Source: an uncultured Nitrospira sp.
GTDB lineage: Bacteria > Nitrospirota > Nitrospiria > Nitrospirales > Nitrospiraceae
Direction: 5' to 3'
Length of the DNA: 35,296 nt
NCBI GenBank assembly: GCA_902500785.1
Contig: CABVRW010000040.1
Span: forward strand, 1 to 35,296
This document shows, piece by piece, positions 8,203 to 16,773 of the stretch. Under the pieces are notes generated by a model. It had not been told where the DNA came from and ran no database searches. It worked only from the letters and a program-made list of their open reading frames with translations. Position 1 is the first letter of the stretch, and every line of letters starts with the position of its first letter. A program made the translations under genes and the position numbers.

Positions 8203-8640
8203 CTAAGGAGTGTGAAACAGGCGCCGTACGCCGTCCCGGAGGTCCTGAAGGATGCTGGGTTGTTGGGTGATGTGATGCCGTTTGACGAGGAGCTCTGCTT
8301 GAGGCGGGCAAAACGGCCACTCGATCGTACTTTTCCCTTGGACCTGCGCGATGATCACTTCGCCCGATTCATCTTCCGAGGGGCCATGCGTCACGATGAG
8401 CGGATCTTTCGGGTCGAGCATACAGGTCGACTCATAGCCGGCCTGCCGGTATCGGTCTGGTTGGAAGAGCGGAACCTTGTGCGCGCCATTGGAGAAGACC
8501 GTATCGCCTTCGCGAATCGGTCCGTCCGGTGACAAGGAAAACAGCAGCATCGGGGTGAGGACGATGACGACTGCGGCGACGCCGATGGACCACAGCGGGG
8601 GTTCGGCTCCAGGCTGAGGGGATTGTGTAGAGCGGTTCAT
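8203..8640 (-). CDS. Hypothetical single-pass membrane protein
   Basis: A product of about 145 residues from the ATG at 8640 (a GTG six codons earlier, at 8658, is the alternative). An N-terminal proline-rich stretch is followed by one transmembrane segment (SIGVAAVVIVLTPMLLF), leaving a C-terminal domain of about 105 residues probably outside the cytoplasm. That domain contains two cysteines (STCMLDP and FPFCPP-like, here WPFCPP) that could form a disulfide. I do not recognise the family. The gene is convergent with msrA, with 25 bases between the stops. Confidence 0.62.
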   Translation of the reverse strand: MNRSTQSPQPGAEPPLWSIGVAAVVIVLTPMLLFSLSPDGPIREGDTVFSNGAHKVPLFQPDRYRQAGYESTCMLDPKDPLIVTHGPSEDESGEVIIAQVQGKSTIEWPFCPPQAELLVKRHHITQQPSILQDLRDGVRRLFHTP

Positions 8641-8764
8641 CTCGCCGACAGGCCTCACTCCGATGGGACTTGCGTCCTCCTAGAAACTACTGCACACTCA
8701 CGTCCCCGCGCACCCTGGTCATCTTACCCGATGCGACGGAGAAAGGCGTGCCGCGACAGTCTCC

Positions 8765-8908
8765 ATGGTCTATTGTCCAATGTGTTCAGGTGATGCCAAA
8801 CGAGTCAACCGTCATGGCTGGCGGGATTTTTTCATGCATCTGATCGGGTTTTATCCGTTTCGCTGCACCATTTGCGTCTACCGTTTTCGCCTCCGCCGTC
8901 GAGCCTAG
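8765..8908 (+). CDS. 47-aa zinc-ribbon microprotein, copy 1
   Basis: A 47-codon frame with two CxxC knuckles: YCPMC at residues 4-7 and RCTIC at 34-37, separated by a hydrophobic and aromatic segment DFFMHLIGFYPF, and ending in an Arg-rich tail (YRFRLRRRA). The YPFRCxxCxxRF pattern is familiar to me from small zinc-ribbon proteins in several phyla, whose function is unknown. It is the same length as, and clearly related to, the frame at 9109-9252, which strongly supports both being real genes. No strong ribosome-binding site precedes the ATG. Zinc binding is inferred from the four cysteines. Confidence 0.6.
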   Translation: MVYCPMCSGDAKRVNRHGWRDFFMHLIGFYPFRCTICVYRFRLRRRA

Positions 8909-9108
8909 TCAGCCGGGGTCCGACACACGCGCTTGTCCGCCACACATATGCCGAGTGACCGGCGGGCTGTCCTACTTCGAGACAGTCGAGCGGCTGTGTG
9001 ACGATGGCCACGTCGTGCAAACTAGACTTGCATGGGCCTAGGGTGTTTCAGTAGTATGCTTTTCGGCTTACACGAGTGAGCAGGGCATCAAACCGATAGG
9101 CGTATGGT

Positions 9109-9252
9109 ATGTCGTACTGCGGCAAGTGTTCAGGTTATACAAAACGTTCCCGCCGTCAAGGCCTGCTCGATTTTTTCTTCTTCCTGATCGGCTACTATCC
9201 CTATCGCTGCCTGCGATGCGGCCGTCGAACCCATCTGCGTCAGCGCGTCTGA
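9109..9252 (+). CDS. 47-aa zinc-ribbon microprotein, copy 2
   Basis: A 47-codon frame paralogous to 8765-8908. It has YCGKC at residues 4-7, the shared CSG turn, a very aromatic segment (LLDFFFFLIGYYPY), RCLRC at 34-37 and a basic tail (GRRTHLRQRV). Cysteine positions are identical in the two copies, and about half of the residues match without gaps. The hydrophobic middle may associate with a membrane or a partner protein. The function is unknown. An overlapping ATG five bases earlier opens a different frame. No clear ribosome-binding site is seen; GATAGG lies about 10 bases upstream. Confidence 0.6.
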   Translation: MSYCGKCSGYTKRSRRQGLLDFFFFLIGYYPYRCLRCGRRTHLRQRV

Positions 9253-9387
9253 TAGCCGGTTCCGTCCGATTCCTTCCCGCAATCCCACATCCCTCGCGAC
9301 CTGTGATCAAGCAGGCGGCGCGTCATCTTCTGTCCACCGGTCTCGGGCCTGGGCGCGAATCGCTTGGCCTTCCGAAGAGGGGGCAAG

Positions 9388-10263
9388 CTAAAGCAAATCG
9401 TCTTCTGAGTCGTTCATTGCCGGTTCTGCCGTGGCGGCATCTGCGTGGAGCGATGAGAAGTCGAATAAGGTTCGATCCAACAGCAGCGGCGGGGCGATGT
9501 TGCCGAGGGCGGCGAACATGCTGTCGTTGGAACCGGGGAACCGCGCATTCCATTCTTGCAGTAAGCTCTTGACCTGTTTTCGCTTCAAGTCCTCCTGCGA
9601 GCCGCAGAGGTCGCAGGGGATAATGGGAAACTGGAGCAAGGCGGCATATCGGGCCAGATCGGCCTCTTTCACATAGGCCAACGGGCGAATCACCAGATGG
9701 CGGCCGCTCTTGGAGCGCAGCTTCGGCGGCATGGCTTTCATCTTTCCGGTAAAAAACAGATTCAGCAGCAGCGTTTCGAGAATGTCATCACGATGGTGCC
9801 CCAGGGCAATCTTAGTCGCGCCCAATTCTGTGGCGAGTCGGTAGAGGTGGCCACGTCGGAGACGGGAACAGAGCGAACACGTGGTCTGGCCTTCCGGGAT
9901 TAATCGTTTGACGACTGAATAGGTGTCGCGCGTTTCGATGTGAAAGGGCACCCCGCGCCTGGTCAGGTATTCCGGAAGGATGTGGGCGGGAAATCCCGGC
10001 TGCTTCTGATCCAGGTTGACGGCCATGATATCGAAATGGATCGGGGCGCGACTGCGTATCGACAGCAGAATCTCAAGGAGTCCATAACTGTCCTTCCCGC
10101 CTGAAAGACAGACCATGACCCGATCGCGATCTTCAATCATGCGGTAGTCGGCGATGGCTTGGCCGACCAGGCGGCAGAGGCGGGTCTGCAGACGGTCTAT
10201 CTCCTCGGACGGTCTGACTGGGTGCACGGTGCCCGCGGAGGGTGGCATGGTCGTAGGCTGCAT
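9388..10263 (-). CDS. ttcA: tRNA-cytidine(32) 2-thiolation protein TtcA
   Basis: Predicted to thiolate cytidine 32 of certain tRNAs using ATP and an iron-sulfur cluster. The 291-residue protein has the PP-loop SGGKDS at 54-59 that activates the target base by adenylation, the [10 protein letters not shown] segment (CxxC cluster ligands, about residue 131), [17 protein letters not shown] after it, and a third cluster-type motif PCDLCGSQ near residue 214. These distinguish it from TilS and from general PP-loop ATPases. An N-terminal extension of about 20 residues precedes the conserved part; the ATG at 10248 is an alternative start and neither has a clear ribosome-binding site. It is read leftward, alone. 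Related TtcA-like proteins with other targets exist, so the exact tRNA position is inferred. Confidence 0.85.
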   Translation of the reverse strand: MQPTTMPPSAGTVHPVRPSEEIDRLQTRLCRLVGQAIADYRMIEDRDRVMVCLSGGKDSYGLLEILLSIRSRAPIHFDIMAVNLDQKQPGFPAHILPEYLTRRGVPFHIETRDTYSVVKRLIPEGQTTCSLCSRLRRGHLYRLATELGATKIALGHHRDDILETLLLNLFFTGKMKAMPPKLRSKSGRHLVIRPLAYVKEADLARYAALLQFPIIPCDLCGSQEDLKRKQVKSLLQEWNARFPGSNDSMFAALGNIAPPLLLDRTLFDFSSLHADAATAEPAMNDSEDDLL

Positions 10264-10630
10264 GGCGGAGCATTGTATCGCAAGCAGGATGGAGAATGGG
10301 AGAGGCGGCCGGCCGAGTCTAGCGAGACAGGAGTCGATCCTGACCGACGAGAGTCGCCAAACCTACGGGTGATGTCCGGCGAGGTGAGATCTATCGACCA
10401 CATCCGAGAAGGCGGTTCGCATCTCAGCGGCCATGCGTCTTTCTGGTGACCCTCCGCTGGTAGGTCTCTCCTTCAAGAAGCAATGGTAGAGCCGTATCGC
10501 TGGTAGACCTAGGGTTTACCCTGCAGGGTAAATGGGCGGTTACGTGCGAGCATCCGGCAGAATTTTCATGAACTGCTATAGTTGAAAGAGAACAAATCGG
10601 CGCCGAACGGGGCTTTTTGGTGGTTGGACG
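10264..10630. other. Divergent intergenic region upstream of the metallopeptidase pair
   Basis: No convincing gene. The stretch separates leftward ttcA from the rightward metallopeptidase gene and contains a perfect 18-bp palindrome (listed separately). Frames crossing it are rich in Arg, Ser and Gly and lack start signals. Confidence 0.4.
10515..10532. promoter_or_regulatory. Perfect 18-bp palindrome, possible operator
   Basis: TTTACCCTGCAGGGTAAA is its own reverse complement over all 18 bases. Together with the AGGGT at 10511-10515 it gives three alternating AGGGT/ACCCT half-sites at roughly 7-base spacing. It lies about 100 bases before the metallopeptidase ATG. The symmetry and lack of a loop fit a dimeric repressor or activator site better than a terminator. 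No regulator gene sits beside it, so the binding protein is unknown. Confidence 0.4.
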
Positions 10631-11692
10631 ATGGGGCGGACAAAGATTCATCGAAGACCGGGATCCGGCGCGGCCGATCCCGTACCGGTTTGGGCGGAGT
10701 GGAGCGACGACCAACTCCTTGATCTGCGCATGTGCGATCTGGATCTGCGCCTGGAAGGGACGTTCTACCAAGAGTCGATCGCTCAGCTGTATCGTGAATT
10801 GGATGCGCGCCGCCTTGCCTTCCGGCCACATTTTTGGATCTCTGATGAATGGTTTACGCCCGACGGGGTGCCTGGGATTGCCGTGCCGTTCTATCTCGCG
10901 CATCCGCGACTGGCGAAACTGGAAGCGAGTCAAATGTTGGAGGTGGAAGGCGGCACCATGGATTGGTGCATGCGGATTCTCCGGCACGAGGCCGGTCATG
11001 CCATTGAAAATGCCTACCTGCTTCGCCGCCGCCGTCGTCGGCAGAAACTGTTCGGACGTTCGTCCCAGCCCTATCCCGAGTATTACACGCCGCGGCCCTA
11101 TAGCCGGAGTTTCGTGCGCCATCTGGACGTCTGGTACGCCCAGAGTCATCCGGATGAAGACTTCGCCGAAACATTCGCCGTCTGGCTCGATCCACAGTCG
11201 CTCTGGAAGGAGCGGTATCGGGACTGGCCGGTGATGAAGAAACTGGATTTCATGGAACGACTGATGGGGGAACTCGCCGGAACGAACCCGATCGTCGTCG
11301 GGCGGCAGCAGATGGACCCCTTGCCCCGCATTTACAAGACGCTGCGCGATCATTATGAAGAGAAGCGAAAACATTACGGGATCGGTCGCGCGCCGTCGTA
11401 CGACACCGACTTGAAGAAACTGTTCTCCGACGGAGCCGCCTATGCGAAGCATCCCAGCGCCGCCGAGTTTCTCCGTCGGACCAGAAAAGAAATCCGTCGC
11501 CGAGTCGCGGAATGGACGGGTGAATATCAGTACACGATCGATCAGGTCTTAGAAGGCATGATTGAACGGTGTCAGGCGTCGAAGTTACATCTGACCCAGC
11601 ACAAGGAGCAGGCCAAGCTGGATTTTGCAATTCTCCTGACGGTGCAGACGATGAATTATCTTCACAGCGGACGACACAAGGTGGCCTTATGA
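10631..11692 (+). CDS. Putative zinc-binding metallopeptidase (HEAGH motif)
   Basis: A 353-residue protein with the zinc-metalloprotease motif HEAGH at His119-His123 inside a helix (MRILRHEAGHAIENAY) and a plausible third ligand Glu180 in DFAETFA, the gluzincin-like pattern. No signal peptide or transmembrane segment is visible, so it is probably cytoplasmic. A run of seven Arg residues (interrupted only at its ends) follows the active site (about 132-138). The C-terminal third is helical and charged. I recognise it as one of the proteins usually annotated 'putative zinc-binding metallopeptidase'; its substrate is not known to me. Its TGA stop overlaps the ATG of the ATP-grasp gene (ATGA), implying translational coupling and a joint function. 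The start is uncertain because no strong ribosome-binding site precedes the ATG. Confidence 0.8.
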   Translation: MGRTKIHRRPGSGAADPVPVWAEWSDDQLLDLRMCDLDLRLEGTFYQESIAQLYRELDARRLAFRPHFWISDEWFTPDGVPGIAVPFYLAHPRLAKLEASQMLEVEGGTMDWCMRILRHEAGHAIENAYLLRRRRRRQKLFGRSSQPYPEYYTPRPYSRSFVRHLDVWYAQSHPDEDFAETFAVWLDPQSLWKERYRDWPVMKKLDFMERLMGELAGTNPIVVGRQQMDPLPRIYKTLRDHYEEKRKHYGIGRAPSYDTDLKKLFSDGAAYAKHPSAAEFLRRTRKEIRRRVAEWTGEYQYTIDQVLEGMIERCQASKLHLTQHKEQAKLDFAILLTVQTMNYLHSGRHKVAL

Positions 11693-12711
11693 GACGATTG
11701 CGCGTACTCGTGTTGATGCATAAGGATCTGGTTCCCCCGGACCAACTCAATGGACAGGATCTGGACACAGCCGCCTGGAAGACGGAGTACGACGTGGTCT
11801 CCACCCTGAGGAAGCTCGGCCACGATGTGCGGGCGCTTGGCGTCAAAAGCGACCTGGAAGTGATTCGTGCGGCGGTGGAGGATTGGAAGCCTCATATTGC
11901 GTTCAACCTGCTGGAAGAGTTCGACGGTGTCGCGGTCTATGATCAGAACGTCGTCTCCTACCTCGAATTGATGCGGATTCCCTACACGGGCTGCAATCCG
12001 CGCGGGCTCATGTTGGCGCGGGACAAGGCGTTAGCCAAGCAGGTGATGTCGTATCATCGCATTCCCTACCCCGAATTTATGGTGGTGCCGCTCCACCGCA
12101 TGGTGCGCCGGCCGAAATACTTGCCCTTCCCATTGATCGTGAAGTCGATCAGTGAAGAGGCCTCGCTGGGAATTTCACAGGCCTCGATCGTCGACGACGA
12201 TGACAAGCTGCGTGAACGGGTGGCTTTCATCCACGACAATGTCGGTACCGGCGCATTGGTCGAGCGGTACATCGAGGGGCGCGAGCTCTATGTCGGAGTG
12301 ATGGGCAATGCCCACTTGCAAGTCTTTCCGGTGTGGGAACTGGTAATGGATAAGATGCCGGATGAGGCCCGTCGCATCGCGACCGAGCGGGTGAAGTGGA
12401 GCCGCAAGTACCAGGACAAGTACGGCATCTGCTCGTGCGAAGCGAGAAATTTGCCGGACGGAGTCGTCGATCACATTCAGCATCTGGCCAAACGCGTCTA
12501 TCGTGCGTTGGGGCTGAGCGGCTATGCTCGCATCGATATGCGGATGGACAAAGACGGCAACGTCTACGTGCTCGAAGCCAACCCCAATCCTCAGATCGCC
12601 AGCGGCGAAGACTTCGCCGACTCGGCCGAAAAGGCCAACCTCGCCTACCAAAACCTGTTGCAGGAATTGCTGCACGTGGGGCTGCGGTGGCGCCCAGCCC
12701 AAGCCGCCTGA
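11689..12711 (+). CDS. ATP-grasp ligase, D-Ala-D-Ala ligase-like
   Basis: A 340-residue ATP-grasp protein of the D-alanine-D-alanine ligase superfamily. Visible elements are the N-terminal domain with EYDVVSTLRKLGH and FNLLEEFDG (as in Ddl), PYTGCNPRGLMLARDK, the ATP-grasp lysine strand FPLIVKSISEEASLG, the ALVERYIEGRELYVG strand and the metal-binding DMRMDKDGN/VLEANPNP motifs near the C-terminus. These support carboxylate-amine ligation through an acylphosphate. It is unlikely to be the cell's cell-wall Ddl: it lies beside a peptidase rather than mur genes, and substrate-loop residues differ. It overlaps the upstream metallopeptidase by four bases. The pair suggests a make-and-cut system for a small peptide or modified amino acid; that is inference. 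The start at 11689 is set by the ATGA overlap. Confidence 0.85.
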   Translation: MRRLRVLVLMHKDLVPPDQLNGQDLDTAAWKTEYDVVSTLRKLGHDVRALGVKSDLEVIRAAVEDWKPHIAFNLLEEFDGVAVYDQNVVSYLELMRIPYTGCNPRGLMLARDKALAKQVMSYHRIPYPEFMVVPLHRMVRRPKYLPFPLIVKSISEEASLGISQASIVDDDDKLRERVAFIHDNVGTGALVERYIEGRELYVGVMGNAHLQVFPVWELVMDKMPDEARRIATERVKWSRKYQDKYGICSCEARNLPDGVVDHIQHLAKRVYRALGLSGYARIDMRMDKDGNVYVLEANPNPQIASGEDFADSAEKANLAYQNLLQELLHVGLRWRPAQAA

Positions 12712-12915
12712 CAGTCGCTGAAACGGATCCCCAGCTTCGTTCTCGCCTCGCTCAGGCCCTCAACGTACCGTGCTTACCTGCGCCTCGGGCCGTCACGTCA
12801 TGCGGCTTTGCCGCAAGCCAGTTTCAGCGCGTGATCAGCAGCCTCATAGTCGGCGTGAGCGCACTCGCTTGTCAGGCGCTGGTGAGATCCTGCCCACTAT
12901 GAGAAACCGGGAGCG

Positions 12916-13467
12916 TTACGGCCCCCAGCGGATGCCGAAGAGGAGTGCGACGCTGGTGTTGTCGTTCGGTACGGGGAGCGAGAGCGTGATGTGGTGTAGG
13001 TTCACCATGAGGGTGGTCGAGAAGGCGATGTTTGGTCCGACCTGATATTCCAGCGACATGCCGAGGGGAATGAAGTGGCTGGTGTCGTTGCGGTCGACTT
13101 TCGTCGGGCCGCTGCCGCGATTCAGATCCGCATGGAGAAGGCCGAGTCCGGCGAACGGCACCAGATTGAATCCACTGTCTAGGCGAAGGTGATATTTGGC
13201 GACGCCGGCAATACCGATTTGCGTCAGGTCTCCGACCGGCGTGAACAGGGCCATCCCGCCGAACGAAAAATTCTGGTCCATGTAGTAGTCGAGCCCGAAG
13301 CCGAGCGCGAACGTGGTGTTGTTGGTGGTGCCGGTCCAGAGACCGAGGTCGGTACTGAAGCCCCAGCGTGCCTCCTGCACTTCCGCCGCCTTGATCGAGG
13401 CCGGCCAGAAGAGCCCGAGCAGGGCGAGACCGATGAGCAGCGGTCGGAACTGTCGCGTGTCTGTCAT
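12916..13467 (-). CDS. Outer-membrane beta-barrel protein
   Basis: A 183-residue protein with a classical signal peptide (charged start, hydrophobic LLIGLALLGLFWPAS, cleavage likely after AKA near residue 27). The mature part alternates hydrophobic and polar residues in strands (GFSTDLGLWTG, TFALGFGLDYYM, FVPFAGLGL-like) and ends in an aromatic-poor GIRWGP terminus. The pattern fits an eight-stranded OmpA- or OmpW-like barrel used as a small pore or receptor. I cannot assign a specific family. The gene stands alone, read leftward, and is convergent with the ATP-grasp gene. Confidence 0.78.
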   Translation of the reverse strand: MTDTRQFRPLLIGLALLGLFWPASIKAAEVQEARWGFSTDLGLWTGTTNNTTFALGFGLDYYMDQNFSFGGMALFTPVGDLTQIGIAGVAKYHLRLDSGFNLVPFAGLGLLHADLNRGSGPTKVDRNDTSHFIPLGMSLEYQVGPNIAFSTTLMVNLHHITLSLPVPNDNTSVALLFGIRWGP

Positions 13468-13611
13468 GGTGTGACGTCTCAGTGTGATGGGCCTCTATGT
13501 AGCATAGGCGTTTCCGGCGGACAAGCGATCGAGTGAGATGGGACGTGGACCTGAGAGTTGTCACCGCACACGCGCCTCCAGTATGCTGGGCACCCATTCG
13601 GGAGGAACGGT

Positions 13612-14106
13612 ATGAAGCCAGAATCTATGACCCCAGCCGAGGCCGCCGACGCGTTGTATCAGCTGATTCCGCGCCGAGTTTCCGTTGAGCTGTTGAGCGA
13701 ATATGGCATTGAGGGCCAGGCCGAGCAGGAGGAGACGATGACGCGGGAACTCCTCTCCTTCACACTCTACTGGGTATCGGCTGCCATCAATGCCCATATT
13801 CCACGGAAGTACCGTGAGGTGCTGTTTCAGCGGGTACTGGAATTGATTCAGGCAGGTTGGACGACCGAGTTCAAGATCGAGTCAATCAAGTGGGAGGACT
13901 ACCTGGTCGAAATGGAGGAACGCCGCGCGCTGTATGCGCCGGTCGGAGATTACGAGGGAGGAGCCATGGCGGCATCCGAAGAAATCTCAGACCTGCTCGA
14001 AAATGAGGGGCTCATTCAACCGGAGGATCGGCCGAAGCTGCTCGTATTGCTTCCCGATCTGGTGCCGCTGGATAAATATCAGGACTTATTGAGCCAGTGT
14101 GTGTAG
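13612..14106 (+). CDS. Hypothetical protein, 164 aa
   Basis: An acidic, mainly helical soluble protein starting MKPESMTPAEAADAL, with GGGAGGA in good position upstream (GGGAGGAACGGT before the ATG). Segments such as SFTLYWVSAAINAHIPRKY and LLVLLPDLVPLDKY suggest a hydrophobic core, and there is no signal peptide or transmembrane helix. I do not recognise the family. Neighbours are read in opposite directions on both sides, so context gives no hint. An earlier in-frame start at 13558 is rejected for lacking a ribosome-binding site. Confidence 0.78.
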   Translation: MKPESMTPAEAADALYQLIPRRVSVELLSEYGIEGQAEQEETMTRELLSFTLYWVSAAINAHIPRKYREVLFQRVLELIQAGWTTEFKIESIKWEDYLVEMEERRALYAPVGDYEGGAMAASEEISDLLENEGLIQPEDRPKLLVLLPDLVPLDKYQDLLSQCV

Positions 14107-14201
14107 GCGCTCGGGACTCATTCTGCCAGGAAGGTTCAATACTCAATTTCAACGATCAGTGGAGCCCTTCATATTGGGCACTCCGCAACGACCTGCAGCG
14201 C

Positions 14202-14807
14202 TTAGAGATACCGATGCGATAGAACCTTCCCGTGGTTGTCGAGTTCGTACAACAGCGGGGCTCCGGTCGGAATGTTGAGCTCAAGCACCTGTTCCCTGGT
14301 CAACTGTTCGAGTTGCATTACCAGCGCCCGCAGACTGTTCCCGTGGGCGGCGATGAGAATCGTCTCCCCTTGAAGCACGTGAGGCTTGATCCGGCTATCG
14401 TAATAGGGCAGCACCCGCTCGGCCGTATCCTTTAAGCTTTCTCCTCCCGGCGGTGGCACATCATAACTCCGCCGCCAGATTTTCACCTGCTCATCGCCGA
14501 ACTTTTTGGCCGTCTCGGCTTTATTCAGTCCCTGCAGCTCTCCATACATCCGTTCGTTCAGAGCCTTATCTTTTTCAATAGGAATGCCCGTCTGGCCGAT
14601 GGCCTCGAGGATAATCCGCAAGGTCTCGTTGGCGCGGGCCAGCACGGAGGAAAAGGCGCGATCGAATGTGAAACCCGCCAGCTTGTTTCCCGCCGCCTGC
14701 GCTTCTTCGATCCCTTTCGGAGAGAGCGGGACATCCACCCAGCCGGTGAAGCGGTTTTCTAAATTCCATTGCGATTCGCCGTGACGAATGAGAACCAGTT
14801 TGCTCAT
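14202..14807 (-). CDS. gpmA: 2,3-bisphosphoglycerate-dependent phosphoglycerate mutase (compact form)
   Basis: Interconverts 3- and 2-phosphoglycerate in glycolysis and gluconeogenesis. Visible motifs are [10 protein letters not shown] with the phosphorylated His9, [10 protein letters not shown], the SVLARANET segment, [15 protein letters not shown] (the family usually has ERHYG), and [10 protein letters not shown] with the second active-site histidine. At 201 residues it is about 50 shorter than the E. coli enzyme: a stretch after the [10 protein letters not shown] segment and the C-terminal tail are missing, as in the compact bacterial subgroup. AAGGAG about ten bases before the ATG fixes the start. 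The glycerate kinase at 29857 yields glycerate phosphate for the same section of metabolism. Confidence 0.94.
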   Translation of the reverse strand: MSKLVLIRHGESQWNLENRFTGWVDVPLSPKGIEEAQAAGNKLAGFTFDRAFSSVLARANETLRIILEAIGQTGIPIEKDKALNERMYGELQGLNKAETAKKFGDEQVKIWRRSYDVPPPGGESLKDTAERVLPYYDSRIKPHVLQGETILIAAHGNSLRALVMQLEQLTREQVLELNIPTGAPLLYELDNHGKVLSHRYL

Positions 14808-14982
14808 CGTGCCTCGTCTCCTTGTCCGAAAGGATGGAACCGTTCCAGGACAGGTTATGCGATTTCCCCCTTCGCCCTGTCAAGCGTGCGAGAGGGCGCG
14901 GTGGTTCCGTGAGGTCAGGTTGCAATCACCTGAGGCAGTCAGTACCATGCCGCCGGTTTGGTTTTATGTGTGGAGCGTATCG

Positions 14983-15813
14983 ATGGCGACTATTCCTCCG
15001 TCCTCAGAGTGGGCTCCGCTGCAGCAGTGGTGGCAGGGCATGGGACGGCGTCTGCAGGTCGAAGATCGGGTCGAGGCCTTCTTTCGGCGAGCGTTCGGGG
15101 TCAGTCAGGCCCTGACGGGTGTCGTGCAAGCTGGTGGCGAGGTCGACTACGTCCTCTTTGTCCTGGTGCGCTACTGGATTCCTGTCGTGTTGCCGCCGTC
15201 TGGTCGGGAACGGGCCTCGAAGAGCGACCCGGACTACTGGCTCGAATCTGAGCAGATTTTGAAGGCCGCCGCCGTACGGCTCCGGGAGCTGAAGCCGCTC
15301 ATCGAACTGCTGACGGCGGGCAATCCCTTGAGTGCGGGTGGCGCTGATCAAGCCTCGGCTCCCCCTCCGGTGGTCGAGGTGGAACTGGCGAACATGTTGC
15401 AGGGAATTGCGGAATCCGCCGGTAGCTACGGAGGCCCGGACTATACCTCGGTCATCAAGACCTTCGATCCGGTTCCGCTGCGACAAACCCATCCCTTCAA
15501 ACACAATAAGAAGAACAGTGCCGAACTTTGGGTCGTGTTTCTGTTGCGCGAACATTTCCGGAGTCTGGGGCTCGGCAAGGATCGATACTGGCCGCTGGTG
15601 GCCGGACTCTGTGCGGCCGCCGGCATCAGCAACCCCTATGGGCAGCCATACGGCCCGGACGAACTGAAGTCCTGGTGGCAAAAGAATTGGCCGCGCACCT
15701 ACACGCAGTTGGAGCAAACCCAGGCTGCACCCGATCTCAGCGGCGCCGCGTACCAGCAGGATTTTGACTGGTTCGTGTCCTGGATCGAGTGGCAGCGGTC
15801 TCGGCTGGCGTGA
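14983..15813 (+). CDS. Hypothetical protein, 276 aa
   Basis: A soluble, Trp-rich protein (for example WAPLQQWWQGMGRRL near the start and FVSWIEWQRSRLA at the end). The middle contains a proline-rich break (QASAPPPVVEVE) between two apparently helical halves. It has no signal peptide or membrane segment. I chose the ATG at 14983 because GGAG lies seven bases upstream; in-frame ATGs at 14947 and 14788 are alternatives. I do not recognise the family, and both neighbours are on the other strand. Confidence 0.72.
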   Translation: MATIPPSSEWAPLQQWWQGMGRRLQVEDRVEAFFRRAFGVSQALTGVVQAGGEVDYVLFVLVRYWIPVVLPPSGRERASKSDPDYWLESEQILKAAAVRLRELKPLIELLTAGNPLSAGGADQASAPPPVVEVELANMLQGIAESAGSYGGPDYTSVIKTFDPVPLRQTHPFKHNKKNSAELWVVFLLREHFRSLGLGKDRYWPLVAGLCAAAGISNPYGQPYGPDELKSWWQKNWPRTYTQLEQTQAAPDLSGAAYQQDFDWFVSWIEWQRSRLA

Positions 15814-15954
15814 ATTGCATCACGGCCCTGTCCCTCTGCGTAGGGCGGCTGGTCAACAGTTCCATCTGACTCGACACTCAATGGGTAATGTTTTGTCGAG
15901 CATCGTGCGTGGAACATAGGGGGGGAAATGAGAGGCGTTTTCCTGAGCGGGGCG

Positions 15955-16602
15955 TTAGACGCTCGTCACGCTGGCTGGGTGTGGTTTGGCCGGCGGCCCC
16001 TTCGGCCCGTCCGGCGGACCCTCTTTGAACATGGCGATCACCAGGCTGATTTTCAGTACGAGCAGGCCGACGCCCACCCACACGACGTAGGGCTGCACGC
16101 CTCCTAATTCTCCCAACAGTTTTTGCCTGCTTTCCGTACCCATGGACCGCTCACTCTTGATTTTGGCGAGCTGTTCTTTGGCATGCCAGAAATAGATATA
16201 GTTAGCACTGGCCCCCGCGATGATCCGCCAGATGATGTCTGCGGAGAGATCTTGGGTCATGTAGAAGGCCATGGCGGGGCCGATGGCATAGATCAGCGCA
16301 TACACATACATTTTCCGGTAGAGAAACCAGAGGAACGGCTCAAATACGAAGGCTGGCCAATGCCAGGTCAGGGCGAATTTCGGCCCCGCAGGTCCGGTGA
16401 ATTTCTTGAAGGTCTCCAGATATCGGTCGGCATTCGGGCCGATGAAGCTTCTCAAGAGATCCGCATCCGTCTGCGCCAACGGCACTGGGTCCGGTTCCGC
16501 TGCGGCCGTCTCTTGGCTTTCGAGGGCGAAGGCGCCACCGCACTGGTGACAAAAGCGGGCATCGTCCCGATTGTCTTGCCGACATTGTGAGCAGGATTTC
16601 AT
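15955..16602 (-). CDS. Zinc-ribbon membrane protein (DUF2628-like)
   Basis: A 215-residue protein beginning with a zinc ribbon (CSQC at residues 4-7 and CHQC at 18-21), then a variable acidic linker. A segment beginning FIGPNADRYLETFKKF follows, typical of DUF2628-type proteins, and then hydrophobic segments (TWHWPAFVFEPFLWFLYRKMY in part, ALIYAIGPAMAFYM, ADIIWRIIAGASANYIYFW in part, and YVVWVGVGLLVLKISLVIAMF in part) consistent with three or four membrane helices. The C-terminus is rich in Pro and Lys. Function in the family is not established. The gene faces away from argD. Confidence 0.8.
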   Translation of the reverse strand: MKSCSQCRQDNRDDARFCHQCGGAFALESQETAAAEPDPVPLAQTDADLLRSFIGPNADRYLETFKKFTGPAGPKFALTWHWPAFVFEPFLWFLYRKMYVYALIYAIGPAMAFYMTQDLSADIIWRIIAGASANYIYFWHAKEQLAKIKSERSMGTESRQKLLGELGGVQPYVVWVGVGLLVLKISLVIAMFKEGPPDGPKGPPAKPHPASVTSV

Positions 16603-16773
16603 ACCGTCACCTTATCCCATCCGCCGTCTGTTCCCGTCAAGGGACGATCCCGCCGCCGGCTTGTTTCCAAACAGACCGCCGGCCGCGCCTGGAGCCGCTG
16701 CTGGGCGTTCGTTCGGTTGCTTTCACCTGTTCCCTATGATAGCTTCGCCGACTCACGATGGGAGAGGTGTGCC

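Noticed and set aside
11689-12711. Housekeeping D-alanine-D-alanine ligase (ddl)
   Set aside because: The fold is Ddl-like, but the gene is coupled to a metallopeptidase and not to cell-wall genes, so the specific name is not supported.
12712-12915. Possible intergenic repeat or RNA between convergent genes (GCGGCTTTGCCGC hairpin)
   Set aside because: Only a 4-bp stem and no second copy in the window; nothing further supports a repeat or RNA.
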